Shown here in pieces: positions 6,912-15,160 of a stretch of 22,732 bases of DNA; position 1 is the first letter of the stretch; each line of letters starts with the position of its first letter. Source of the DNA: JBNGDW01 sp049975325 (GTDB lineage: Bacteria; Cloacimonadota; Cloacimonadia; JGIOTU-2; JBNGDW01). The notes under the pieces are model-generated. The model did not search any database. It was not told the origin of the DNA and saw only the letters and a program-made list of their open reading frames with translations. The stretch lies in the NCBI GenBank assembly GCA_049975325.1, contig JBNGDW010000018.1, forward strand, positions 1 to 22,732, written 5' to 3'. A program made the position numbers and the translations under genes.

Positions 6912-6990
6912 TAATCATTCCACTGACTACTACCTACTCTTTACTCCCTACTACTTATTACCTACTCCTTACTTCTCTCCTCACCCAAGA
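6912..6990. repeat. Pyrimidine-rich low-complexity tract
   Basis: The plus strand is a run of CTACT, TTACT and CCTACT variants over about 70 bases just downstream of pckA, purine-rich (AGTAGG-like) on the minus strand. It has no ORF support and looks like slippage-expanded sequence. Confidence 0.6.
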
Positions 6991-6997
6991 AATTTTA

Positions 6998-8641
6998 TCA
7001 TTTACCTGGGCATTGTTTAGCAATTTCTGGGGCAATATTTTTATCGCCATATGCCTTATCAAAATATGCAGAAAATTCACCAGCCAATTTCTGGGCACGG
7101 CTTTTATAAGAATTTTTGTCTACCCATGTATTTTGGGGATTGAGCATATTTACAGGGACATCAGGGCAATAAGTTGGAATGCTAAGATGGAACAATTTAT
7201 CATAATTGTACGAGACTTTATTAAGTTTTCCTTTTAGAGCCGCATCGACGATAGCGCGGGTAAGGGTAATATCAATTCTTTTGCCAACTCCATAGGGCCC
7301 GCCGCTCCAACCTGTATTGACCAGATAAACCTGAGTGCCATGTTCACGCATTTTCTTACCTAACATAGATGCATATACATCCGGATTTCTTGGCATAAAT
7401 GGTTGCCCGAAAAAGCGAGAAAAGGTAGAAACTGGCTCTACAATCCCGGTTTCAGTGCCAGCAAGCTTGCTTGTGTAACCCATAAGAAACCATAGCATTG
7501 CTTGATTTGCGTCCAGCTTTGCGACTGGGGGCAGGACACCATTTGCATCAGCAGTAAGAAACAGGATTGTACGAGGGTGCACAGAGATTGGCGGACTCTT
7601 TATATTATGCAAAAAGGTAAGCGGGTATGAAGCGCGTGAGTTAGGAGTCAGTCGCTCATCATCCAGATCGAATTTACCATTCGGATACATCATTGCATTT
7701 TCCACAATAGCCCCATGACTTAGATAATCTGCCTTATGAAAGACAGCGTGATAGATTTCAGGCTCTTTTTCTGGGCTCAAGTGAATAAGTTTTGCATAGC
7801 AACCATTTTCAAAATTTGCAATTCCATTATCGCTCCATCCGTGTTCATCATCTCCAAGCAAAGCCCGTTTGGGGTCTGCGGAAAGGGTAGTTTTGCCTGT
7901 GCCAGATAGTCCGAGAAGGAGGGCGCAATCTCCCTCTTCCCCTTCATTTGCCGAACAATGTAGGGGAAGGATTCCTTCTCCCGGCAGGTAGTAGTTCATA
8001 ACAGTAAACATCAATTTTTTTACACTGCCCCCGTAAGCAGAACCAAATATTATTCCCATCCGACTATCAAAGTCCATTGCGATAACCATATTTGATGTCT
8101 TTCCATCAGGAAGTTTTCGCAGTCTGCCTTCGTACCTTGCTCGATCTAATTTATCGTATGGAAATACAATGAGGGTAAATCCTCTATCTGCAAATATGCT
8201 TTTCTCTATATCATTAGGAATAGGTCTGAACATATTGTCTGTGAAAAGGGCAGTAAGAGCCTTATCGGTTATGGTTTTTACAGGCAGTGCATATGATGTG
8301 TCCGCACCCAGTGACCTGTCTGTAATATAGATTTTATCTTTCTGTTTAAGGGTGCTGAGGGCATCCTCAAACAGCATATCAAAAGTATCTGGTGCAAGTG
8401 GAATGTTGTTTGGAGAGTCCCAATCAATATTTGCCTCATTTTCTCTTTTTCTAGCTATAACCGTATCTTTGGGGCTTCTGCCAGTGGACTCTAGAGGTGT
8501 CCAGGTAGCAAGTGCTCCGCATTCTGAAACCTGTGCTTCTTTGTTGTCTATCACATCTCTAATAAGCTGTTTGCGGGGAGAGTTGTTCCAAATATTTGGC
8601 TGAGACTGCAAAACAGAATTTAATCTATTTTTAAAATCCAT
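6998..8641 (-). CDS. pckA: Phosphoenolpyruvate carboxykinase (ATP)
   Basis: This cytoplasmic enzyme interconverts oxaloacetate plus ATP and PEP plus CO2 plus ADP. The 547 residues match the ATP-dependent family. The sequence contains a substrate-site region GSAYGGSVKKLMFTVMNYYLP, the kinase-1a P-loop GLSGTGKT at about 244-251, the kinase-2 metal motif LLGDDEHGW, and a C-terminal region with FSRFFGQPFMPRNP and NTGWSGGPYGVGKRI. The ATG at 8641 is preferred because AAAGGAAA lies upstream; the longer frame beginning with TTG at 8656 would place the start on top of that site. The gap to citF is 23 bases, so the pair is probably co-transcribed and may link citrate-derived oxaloacetate to PEP. Confidence 0.96.
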   Translation of the reverse strand: MDFKNRLNSVLQSQPNIWNNSPRKQLIRDVIDNKEAQVSECGALATWTPLESTGRSPKDTVIARKRENEANIDWDSPNNIPLAPDTFDMLFEDALSTLKQKDKIYITDRSLGADTSYALPVKTITDKALTALFTDNMFRPIPNDIEKSIFADRGFTLIVFPYDKLDRARYEGRLRKLPDGKTSNMVIAMDFDSRMGIIFGSAYGGSVKKLMFTVMNYYLPGEGILPLHCSANEGEEGDCALLLGLSGTGKTTLSADPKRALLGDDEHGWSDNGIANFENGCYAKLIHLSPEKEPEIYHAVFHKADYLSHGAIVENAMMYPNGKFDLDDERLTPNSRASYPLTFLHNIKSPPISVHPRTILFLTADANGVLPPVAKLDANQAMLWFLMGYTSKLAGTETGIVEPVSTFSRFFGQPFMPRNPDVYASMLGKKMREHGTQVYLVNTGWSGGPYGVGKRIDITLTRAIVDAALKGKLNKVSYNYDKLFHLSIPTYCPDVPVNMLNPQNTWVDKNSYKSRAQKLAGEFSAYFDKAYGDKNIAPEIAKQCPGK

Positions 8642-8664
8642 ATCGTTTCCTTTCAAAAAAGTCT

Positions 8665-10212
8665 TTAATCTTCATCGATTTCTCTGACCACATCGATAAT
8701 TGTTCCATCTCTATATTCAATCAAAGCTATTATTCTATCTTTAAATCGGGCTTTTTCTGGCTTACCTGTAATCATTTCTACCTCATTTTTAATATCATGT
8801 ATATTCCGAATAGGGAGTGTGGAGTTTCTGAAATGTTCGATTAGATCAGTTCGTCTGGGATTTATGGAAATCCCTTTTTCACATACGAAGACATCGATGG
8901 TTTCTCCTGGCGTGGTAATCGTTGTAACTTCATCTTTTATTATAGGGATACGACTTCTATAGGATGGAGCGACAATCATTGCCAATTTTGTTCCTGCTGC
9001 CACATCTGTATGTCCTCCAATCCCATGCAGGAGGAGCCCGTCAGAGTGAGTATTGACATTCACATTGAAATTCACATCTATTTCAGTTGCGCCAAGGAAA
9101 CCAATATCTAATCTATTAACTAAGCATCCCTTGCTATGGTAATTTGCATACATACACATTGGAGTCTCTACATGGTTTACATCATATTTGAGTGACTCGA
9201 TTGCATGTGTATCAAAAACCTGTCCATCATAGAGTACATCCACTAGTCCTTCATGTAACATATCTACAGCATATTTTGTTATTCCACCATTGATGAGGCG
9301 TGCCTTTACATTTTCCTTTCGCATAATATGGGCAAGAATATCAGTAATAGCGAGGGAGATACCTCCTGCTCCTGTCTGAAAAGAAAAGCCATTTTTAAAG
9401 TACGGAGATTCTTTTATGAACTGGGCAGCCATTTTGGCAATTTTAAGCCTTGTTGGGGAGCGGGTAATCTTTGTTGTTCCAGAAACAATCTGCTCAGGGT
9501 TCCCAATTTTATCAACTTTTACGACATAGTCAACATGGGTTGAGGGGACAGAAAATGGTACAAGTGGATACGGAACCAGATTATCAGTTATCACCACAAC
9601 CTTATCAGCATATTGCCAATCGACAGCAGCATAAGCAAGTGGACCGCATGCTGAGGGTCCATCGACTCCATTTGCATTTCCATAATCATCAGCGCTTGAG
9701 GCAGCAATAAATGCCACATCAATATGTACATCACCATCTTCCACAGCCCTTACTCTACCACCATGGGTGCGTAATATAGCTGTTGTAGGCAGCCCCCCGT
9801 GAGAAACAAAATTTCCTATCGGACCGTTCATACTTCCCTGAATATTGGTAATTACATTATTTTTTATATGTTCAATCAATGGTTGATGTACAGGGAAAAG
9901 AGCGGAAGGGAATAAGGTGAGATTTTTTATTCCCATCTTTGCAATTTCATCAATGACCATATTTACTACATAGTCACCGTCCCTGAGATGATGGTGAAAG
10001 CTGATTGTCATCCCCTCTTTAACTTCTGCGGCTTCAATAGCTTCACGCAAGGAGGAGAGGAGCTTTTTATCACCTGGTTTTGATACAGGTATTGAAGGTA
10101 CGGCTTTTTTACCACCACCATTGTCAGCGAATGCTCCCTGAAATGGTCTTAGTTTTCTGCCTTCAATTTCGGTTGGAATCAGCCTACCCACACTATTTTC
10201 TGTAAATTCCAT
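8665..10212 (-). CDS. citF: Citrate lyase alpha chain (citrate CoA-transferase)
   Basis: CitF is the transferase subunit of citrate lyase. It moves the acyl-carrier-protein thioester between acetate and citrate before CitE cleaves citryl-ACP to oxaloacetate. The 515-residue protein is the usual length. It has an N-terminal segment with GRKLRPFQGAFA, the CitF-type region TISFHHHLRDGDYVVNMV, a CoA-transferase core with GSMNGPIGNFVSHGGLPTTAILRTHGGR, and ETGAGG-like FQTGAGGISLA. C-terminal segments include HSDGLLLHGIGGHTDVAAG and GISINPRRTDLI. The start is supported by GGAGG just before the ATG. No citC, citD, citE or citX is seen in the window, so a complete lyase needs partners elsewhere. A standalone CoA-transferase role is the alternative. 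Confidence 0.92.
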   Translation of the reverse strand: MEFTENSVGRLIPTEIEGRKLRPFQGAFADNGGGKKAVPSIPVSKPGDKKLLSSLREAIEAAEVKEGMTISFHHHLRDGDYVVNMVIDEIAKMGIKNLTLFPSALFPVHQPLIEHIKNNVITNIQGSMNGPIGNFVSHGGLPTTAILRTHGGRVRAVEDGDVHIDVAFIAASSADDYGNANGVDGPSACGPLAYAAVDWQYADKVVVITDNLVPYPLVPFSVPSTHVDYVVKVDKIGNPEQIVSGTTKITRSPTRLKIAKMAAQFIKESPYFKNGFSFQTGAGGISLAITDILAHIMRKENVKARLINGGITKYAVDMLHEGLVDVLYDGQVFDTHAIESLKYDVNHVETPMCMYANYHSKGCLVNRLDIGFLGATEIDVNFNVNVNTHSDGLLLHGIGGHTDVAAGTKLAMIVAPSYRSRIPIIKDEVTTITTPGETIDVFVCEKGISINPRRTDLIEHFRNSTLPIRNIHDIKNEVEMITGKPEKARFKDRIIALIEYRDGTIIDVVREIDED

Positions 10213-10228
10213 CCTGCCTCCATACTTC

Positions 10229-11608
10229 TTATCTGAGTTCTATATTTATTTTTCTTATTTTCCCTCCAGTTACAAGATAAAGGCATTTGTCAATATAATT
10301 GTAATCTGAAATAAAATCGATTGGATTCTGGAAGATTTTATGATCAACGATTTCTCCTGTATCCATTAAGATAAGCGCAAGGGTATTATTGTTAGCAGTG
10401 ACATAATAATTTTTTTCCAGACGGCCATCTTTGATATAGTCAATTACAATGATATAAGGACTGGTTTTGCTGGATATAAGGGGGGTCATGGCTTCCCGGT
10501 TCCAAAGAACCTTACCATCATGTTTTTGGAGGAGATATTGAGTTCCCTGTGAATCGATAAGTAAAATCTGGTCGTTTCGAAGCAGGTAAATTTCCATGAT
10601 ATTATGTGGCAAGGTTTTCTGCCACTTCTTTTCTTGATCATTCCTTTTATAGCAGGCTATAATATTATCAGAGATAAGATAGAAATTATCAACATCAAAG
10701 GCAGGAGCAAGGGTTGGTGCAACAGAGATACTCCATTGAAATTTTGTATCTTCAACAAGAATAAGGGATTGAGAAAGAGGGAGGAGTATATGGTTCAATA
10801 AGATCGTTTTCTTTTCATCCATAAATGCTTTTCCACTACTCAGGGTACCCTGGCTCCATTTTTTCCCCAAAATCCCATATCCAGCTGCGGCTATCACTAT
10901 AATAGCAAGGATAATTGCGGATACATAGGCAGTGATTCGCTTTCTTTTCCGGTGTAGAAGTAGGTCTATAACAGTAAAGTCAATCTTTAGACAGGGAATA
11001 TTCCCTTGGTTAAATAGAGATTCAAAAGATTGTGGAAGTTTCTGCGATGCGGAAGAATTCATTCTTACTAGGTAGGTTGCTGGCAAGATAAAGAGTGAGC
11101 CGCTCTGTCGAGGCTTTTTTTGGTAAACTTCTACTCGAAGGTCACCCTCTTTTATTCCCAGGATACTGTTTGCGCTTTTTCTTTCGTATATCTGTTTTGG
11201 GTTTAGACCTATAAACTCTACAGAGTCTTTTCCAAGCATTCCTACTGCCAATCGTCCCTGCTGCACCACATAAAGTTTTGAGGAATGAATAGCGAGCAGA
11301 ACGCATGATATTTCGAAGCGTGTGTCTTTTCTATTAAAGAATGCAGCAAGATGCCAGTGCATCTCTTGGGTTGTTTTTCGTAGACGCTCTTCAATTGGGG
11401 AGAATCCAGAATAAAAGTTTTCCTGAAGTTTCTCTCTCAGTACAGCAAACGCCTCTTTGATAATTTCGGTAGCATCCGTGCGTTCAGGGATTTTTCTAAT
11501 ATAGAAGAAGCAGGCAACTTTTTCGGGAGAATTTGTGTAGGAGTCTAAAAATGCGTAGCTTCCATTTTCTAAAGAGAAATTTTCCGTGTGATCTTTTAGA
11601 TGTATCAT
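10229..11608 (-). CDS. Membrane protein: degenerate PP2C-like domain, one TM helix, propeller-like domain
   Basis: This 459-residue protein is not assigned to a named gene. Residues about 1-205 resemble the PP2C fold: SCVLLAIHSSKLYVVQQGRLAVGML matches the strand pair usually containing the metal-binding GDS, and LGIKEGD precedes the position where active phosphatases have SDGL. Here these read QQGRL and LPATYL, so metal ligands appear missing and catalysis is unlikely. A basic stretch RKRKR leads into one membrane helix (about 226-246). The remainder has repeated short beta segments, such as IIACYKRNDQEKKWQK and YLLQKHDGKVLWNRE, typical of PQQ-like or WD propeller blades, presumably outside the membrane. 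It overlaps the radical SAM gene by four bases (ATGA). A sensor or scaffold role is inference. Confidence 0.6.
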   Translation of the reverse strand: MIHLKDHTENFSLENGSYAFLDSYTNSPEKVACFFYIRKIPERTDATEIIKEAFAVLREKLQENFYSGFSPIEERLRKTTQEMHWHLAAFFNRKDTRFEISCVLLAIHSSKLYVVQQGRLAVGMLGKDSVEFIGLNPKQIYERKSANSILGIKEGDLRVEVYQKKPRQSGSLFILPATYLVRMNSSASQKLPQSFESLFNQGNIPCLKIDFTVIDLLLHRKRKRITAYVSAIILAIIVIAAAGYGILGKKWSQGTLSSGKAFMDEKKTILLNHILLPLSQSLILVEDTKFQWSISVAPTLAPAFDVDNFYLISDNIIACYKRNDQEKKWQKTLPHNIMEIYLLRNDQILLIDSQGTQYLLQKHDGKVLWNREAMTPLISSKTSPYIIVIDYIKDGRLEKNYYVTANNNTLALILMDTGEIVDHKIFQNPIDFISDYNYIDKCLYLVTGGKIRKINIELR

Positions 11609-12687
11609 TTTTTTAGAAGGTGCAAAAGAACTCTAAAAGCAATTTTATTGTTCATAAGCATATTTGTATACGATGCGTTTGCCATTGGGCAGAAGCATTT
11701 TTCCTGACGAATTCTTCGTCTTTCTTTTTGCAGTGCCTGATTTTTAAACCAGAGTTTCTTAAAATTGTAGTTATAATTTTTAAGATTACCCATTTCTTTT
11801 GCAAGTATACAACAAGGCCATACATCTCCATTTGATGCGATCTGGACAGTAAGGATTCCAGCATAACATTTTATTAATGCTTTTTGTTCTCTCAGGATTT
11901 TCTTTACAAAGGTATAATATTCTATTCTCAGGGCTTGAGTTATCTTATTCATTCCCTTAAAAGGGCGATTTTTTATGTTAAACAAAAGATAATCTATTGC
12001 CTGTGAGTATTTAGGATAAGAAGGTGATATATCAATATTTTCTGTACCAAGTTCTACTCGGTTTTCAGCAATTTCTGTGATGTAAGAATCAGGGTCCATA
12101 TCCATAAGTGTACCTGCTATTTCTCTAAAATTGTCCACATTAAATTTCGATATGACAGTATGAATTCCTATATTTACATTTTTGAGATTTAATTTCTTTA
12201 ATTGATTGAATGTTCTCACAGCGTTGGTATATGCGTTGCGTACACCTCTAATCCTATCATCTCTTTTGCCAATTTCATCAATAGAAATATTTATAACGAT
12301 TGTAGAGCGAGGGCAGTGGGTTGCGATCTTTTTTACTACACTCGGAATTTGCTTATAAAGTAGTCCATTCGTAGGGATATTGATAACTTTTGGTTTTGAA
12401 TGTTTATAGATATTATAAACAATATCAAAGAGGTCTTTACGGAGGAAGGGTTCTCCGCCACTGATAGTGACCCAATAAGCAGATCCTCCTATGGTTTTAA
12501 ATATTTTTCCATATTCTTCTGGAGAGAGTTCAGGAGATTTTTTCTTATAGATATTGCAGGTTTGACATTGTGAATTACATCTGTAGGTAACGCTAACAGT
12601 GTAACTTACTGGTAAAATCCATTTTGTTGCCAGTTTTTCAGAAATTCTCAGTAATATTATTTTCCATAGTAAAATTAGGTTTTTCAT
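11605..12687 (-). CDS. Radical SAM/SPASM-type enzyme
   Basis: This 360-residue protein carries the radical SAM cluster motif C-x3-C-x2-C (C37, C41, C44 in CNSQCQTC), the SAM-binding ISGGEPF at 76-81, and a C-terminal SPASM-like cysteine set (C274, C292-C293, C331, C333) around VQIASNGDVWPCC and EKCFCP. It therefore probably binds one SAM-cleaving [4Fe-4S] cluster and an auxiliary cluster, like PqqE, anSME and peptide-modifying enzymes, but also like some lipid or sugar enzymes. The substrate is unknown. The ATG lacks a clear Shine-Dalgarno and lies four bases after the stop of a 20-residue mini-ORF, suggesting coupled translation. Its 3' end overlaps the PP2C-like membrane protein gene by four bases, so the two probably work together. 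Confidence 0.85.
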   Translation of the reverse strand: MKNLILLWKIILLRISEKLATKWILPVSYTVSVTYRCNSQCQTCNIYKKKSPELSPEEYGKIFKTIGGSAYWVTISGGEPFLRKDLFDIVYNIYKHSKPKVINIPTNGLLYKQIPSVVKKIATHCPRSTIVINISIDEIGKRDDRIRGVRNAYTNAVRTFNQLKKLNLKNVNIGIHTVISKFNVDNFREIAGTLMDMDPDSYITEIAENRVELGTENIDISPSYPKYSQAIDYLLFNIKNRPFKGMNKITQALRIEYYTFVKKILREQKALIKCYAGILTVQIASNGDVWPCCILAKEMGNLKNYNYNFKKLWFKNQALQKERRRIRQEKCFCPMANASYTNMLMNNKIAFRVLLHLLKK

Positions 12688-12691
12688 AGTT

Positions 12692-12754
12692 TTATCTTAT
12701 CGTTTCGGGGTGGTATAATTGTCCACACTGGGTAATAATTGCTTTAGCCATCAT
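12692..12754 (-). CDS. Mini-ORF of 20 residues upstream of the radical SAM gene
   Basis: The peptide is MMAKAIITQCGQLYHPETIR. Its ATG overlaps the TGA stop of the endonuclease (ATGA), AAGGGG lies about eight bases upstream, and its stop is four bases before the radical SAM start, which itself lacks a ribosome-binding site. This geometry favours real translation, either as a coupling peptide or as a small substrate for the radical SAM enzyme. PqqA and similar precursors are of comparable size, but no established precursor motif is recognised. The segment also holds a possible promoter (TGGACA with GATAAG), so it may be non-coding. Confidence 0.35.
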   Translation of the reverse strand: MMAKAIITQCGQLYHPETIR

Positions 12755-13416
12755 TTTATTTTTCCCCTTGCTAACAGAAATTCTGATTTGTAAAGATCCT
12801 TATTATTTGTATTGAACTCGTGCTTGACCTGTATCAGCAACTTATCCAAAGTATAGATTTGCCAAGAATTTGGAATAAATGCTCTTCTTCCTTCTCTTTC
12901 TGCTGTATCGAGTTCAAAACTCATTAAAAGATGGAAGGCATCCTTGGTAATCTTTGGGTCTTTAGATGGAGAAAAATAAAAGGTTCTAAAGGTTTGATCT
13001 TTAGTAAGGGTGTTATATGTTTTGCAATCTAAATATATGGTTCTATTCCACTCATCTTCTATTTGAATATCTGGATAGCCAGCTGCTTTTCTTTTGCCGC
13101 TTTTGGCAATAGGTTTATCCGCCTTTAACCCAACATATCTAAGGGCATCAATAACAAAAGGCTTGATATGGTTGCCCGCCTCATTGGGTCTCGCTGTAAA
13201 AATCCCTGTATCATATGCCCTTTTGCCTGCAAGTTGTGCAGCTTTGCTAAGTCGCTCTAACAATTCCTTGTTTTGCTCAACTGATGGTTCAAAAGTCAAA
13301 ACTTTAAAGCCCGTAAGCGCCTTTATCGCAACCGGGAAGGGTATTCCCTTCAATGGCTCTAAGAATTTACTTATGACTTGCTCAAGCTGTCTGATGTGCT
13401 CTTCTTGATTATTCAT
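12751..13416 (-). CDS. Type II restriction endonuclease, PD-(D/E)XK family
   Basis: The 221-residue protein is called from a PD-(D/E)XK nuclease core: P115-D116 in AAGYPDIQI, then D130-C131-K132 in TIYLDCKTYN, spaced as in type II enzymes. The upstream RPNEAGNHIKPFVIDAL (about 76-92) resembles a segment preceding the core in several restriction enzymes. Its place two genes after an amino-methyltransferase on the same strand makes a restriction role likely: it would cut unmodified DNA at the site the methyltransferase protects. The recognition sequence cannot be read from the protein. Its ATG overlaps the end of the GNAT gene by eight bases. The protein appears full length. Confidence 0.75.
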   Translation of the reverse strand: MNNQEEHIRQLEQVISKFLEPLKGIPFPVAIKALTGFKVLTFEPSVEQNKELLERLSKAAQLAGKRAYDTGIFTARPNEAGNHIKPFVIDALRYVGLKADKPIAKSGKRKAAGYPDIQIEDEWNRTIYLDCKTYNTLTKDQTFRTFYFSPSKDPKITKDAFHLLMSFELDTAEREGRRAFIPNSWQIYTLDKLLIQVKHEFNTNNKDLYKSEFLLARGKIK

Positions 13417-13780
13417 AATTGTCTCTCAATACTTTTTCCAATAATATTATCCCTGAATCGGTATCTCTAATTTTTTCTGAGTCTTCTTCTTTTAGTATCT
13501 CATTTCCTATAACCATCTCCTCAGGAAACACATAGCGATATCCCGCCTTTAGCCAAAATGATAGTGCCAACTTTGATGGTGTTGCAGGAACAACTAATTT
13601 TCTTAAGTTCCTTTCAATGGCAAATTCTTCGAGTTTTTGTAGTAGATTAGAACCAATGCCACATCGCTTTTTCAGAGCAAAAATCTGAAAGATCGAGATG
13701 CAATCTTCCTCTATGACAAACTCAATTTCTCCAAAATCAGAGGATACAATACCAAATTCTTCATATATTTGAATATCCAT
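13409..13780 (-). CDS. GNAT-fold acetyltransferase inside the restriction-modification operon
   Basis: The 123-residue protein is a minimal GNAT: beta strands with IEFVIEEDCISIFQIFALKK, then the acetyl-CoA pyrophosphate loop KRCGIGSNLLQKLEEFA (pattern R/K-x-x-G-x-G), and the C-terminal SFWLKAGYRYV that is typical of motif B. The substrate is unknown. It sits one base after the methyltransferase stop region and overlaps the endonuclease start, so it is an integral part of the cassette. GNATs include many small-molecule and protein acetyltransferases, and the phage Mu DNA-modifying enzyme Mom has a GNAT-like fold. A role in modifying DNA or a cassette protein is possible but only suggested by position. 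AAAGGGGGAG precedes the ATG. Confidence 0.8.
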   Translation of the reverse strand: MDIQIYEEFGIVSSDFGEIEFVIEEDCISIFQIFALKKRCGIGSNLLQKLEEFAIERNLRKLVVPATPSKLALSFWLKAGYRYVFPEEMVIGNEILKEEDSEKIRDTDSGIILLEKVLRDNYE

Positions 13781-13781
13781 C

Positions 13782-15074
13782 CTACTTCTCCCCCTTTCGG
13801 AAAATCAAGATATTTTCCTTTTGCATAACGTTATAAAGCCCAAAGATAATCTTATCTATATTCCTTACCAGCTTAAATCCTATTTTTTCGGCATGAGCTA
13901 TTGTAAATTCAACTGTTTTTATTTCTTTGCCAAGATAAGTTGCATTACCTATAACTATCACAGCATATTTACCAGGTTTTAAGACCCTAAACATTTCTTT
14001 TAGGCTTTTCTTCATGTCCTCATTGTATAGATTAATCCTTACCTGTCCTTTACCCCTCACTCCAATAAATTCTTCTCTTATCTCAGGCAAATTATATCCC
14101 AGTGCCTTTAAAGCATGAGCATCATTTGCAACATAATCCAAAGCAATAGAATAAGGAGGGGAGGTTATTATGCCATCAATACTTTCAGAATCCACAGGTA
14201 ACTTTCTTGAGTCTCCGACCTTTATATCCATTTTCCCCAGATTTAGATTAAGTTCCTTTTTAATATCAACATAATCCTTAACGGAGGAAATCATGAGTTC
14301 AAGATTTTTCAAGAAAGCCTTAGAAAAATCTCTTCCTCTCCGTGCCTCATCACTTATTGCGACTAATTTAGCCATCTTGTAAAAATCTTTCACCTTTTCA
14401 TCAGGTATCGATTCAATAGTTTCATCGAGAGATTTATTTTCAAGATTAAATAGGGTCAATCCCATTCTGTTAGTTATTCTCACTTTCCATTTTATAATTT
14501 CTGGTAGAATATCTATAGATTCCGTTTTTACTTTACTTTGAAGAACACAGAGGGGTGAAATATCTATTCCAATACAGTTTATTCCTAACAACTGCGCTTC
14601 AACTGCTGTTGTTCCACTTCCTATAAAAGGATCAAGGACTGTATCTCCTTGCTCAATCCCAATAATGTTCAGGAGTGCTCTTATCATCTGGGGATGAAAT
14701 TTGCCTTTATATGGATAAATCCAATGAGTAAGGTATTGGTTTACTGAGCGTGTTCTATTTTTCTGGATTAGGTGAAAATAATCAGTATATTTTCCTTTTA
14801 TAAATTTGAAATATGCTAATTTTTTTCTAAGATTTTCTTCATCTTGGGTTTCTATCAATCTAAATTCTCTAAGCCCGTTGGTTACTTCAAATCTTACACC
14901 CAAGGATTGGAGTTCAAGTTGAGCTAATGCTAACTCATAGATAAATTGGACATTGTCGAGAAGCACTAATTGCTTATCCTCTGGTAATTTTTCTGTGCTA
15001 TATGCCCAAAACGCATCTAATTCCTCGGCTTGTTCCAGCATTTTTTCCCCTTTGGTTTTAATTTCTTGATTCAT
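13782..15074 (-). CDS. DNA amino-methyltransferase (N4-cytosine or N6-adenine)
   Basis: This 430-residue enzyme transfers methyl from SAM to an exocyclic amino group in DNA. Motif X-like sequence THWIYPYKGKFHPQM precedes motif I DPFIGSGTT (about 148-156), followed by motif II-like GIDISPL. The catalytic motif IV is TSPPYS (about 304-309), in the order I then IV, with about 150 residues between that may hold the target-recognition region. TSPPY is common in N4-cytosine enzymes, but N6-adenine cannot be excluded. The start at 15074 is preferred over the ATG at 15089 because GGAGAG then lies seven bases upstream. It also overlaps a 29-residue mini-ORF by four bases (ATGA). Together with the GNAT and the endonuclease it forms a restriction-modification unit. 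Confidence 0.88.
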   Translation of the reverse strand: MNQEIKTKGEKMLEQAEELDAFWAYSTEKLPEDKQLVLLDNVQFIYELALAQLELQSLGVRFEVTNGLREFRLIETQDEENLRKKLAYFKFIKGKYTDYFHLIQKNRTRSVNQYLTHWIYPYKGKFHPQMIRALLNIIGIEQGDTVLDPFIGSGTTAVEAQLLGINCIGIDISPLCVLQSKVKTESIDILPEIIKWKVRITNRMGLTLFNLENKSLDETIESIPDEKVKDFYKMAKLVAISDEARRGRDFSKAFLKNLELMISSVKDYVDIKKELNLNLGKMDIKVGDSRKLPVDSESIDGIITSPPYSIALDYVANDAHALKALGYNLPEIREEFIGVRGKGQVRINLYNEDMKKSLKEMFRVLKPGKYAVIVIGNATYLGKEIKTVEFTIAHAEKIGFKLVRNIDKIIFGLYNVMQKENILIFRKGEK

Positions 15075-15160
15075 GATTGCTCTCTCCATACTACTATAAT
15101 TGATTTTGATGCTTTAAACTTATTGATAAGTCGCCAAGCCAAATTTTGGGCATCTAGCAT
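15071..15160 (-). CDS. Mini-ORF of 29 residues coupled to the methyltransferase
   Basis: The peptide begins MLDAQNLAWRLINKFK and ends with VVWREQS. Its TGA overlaps the methyltransferase ATG in an ATGA arrangement, which is typical of coupled genes. The frame is open for eight further codons upstream (beginning Asp-Ala-Glu-Lys) to a TAA, and GGAG lies rather far (about 14 bases) before the ATG. It could be a small controller, a leader peptide, or the remnant C-terminus of a lost gene. No family is recognised. Confidence 0.4.
   Translation of the reverse strand: MLDAQNLAWRLINKFKASKSIIVVWREQS

Noticed and set aside
6863..7237. 124-codon open frame on the plus strand
   Set aside because: It lies antisense over the end of pckA and the low-complexity tract, with repetitive Tyr/Thr/Leu composition and no ribosome-binding site.
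11605..12754. A complete PQQ biosynthesis locus
   Set aside because: No pqqB, pqqC or pqqD genes are present. The mini-ORF lacks the PqqA Glu-x3-Tyr arrangement, and the propeller-like domain of the next gene is only a fold similarity.
13094..13408. 104-codon open frame on the plus strand
   Set aside because: It is a mirror of the endonuclease gene; the minus-strand frame has a nuclease motif and operon context.
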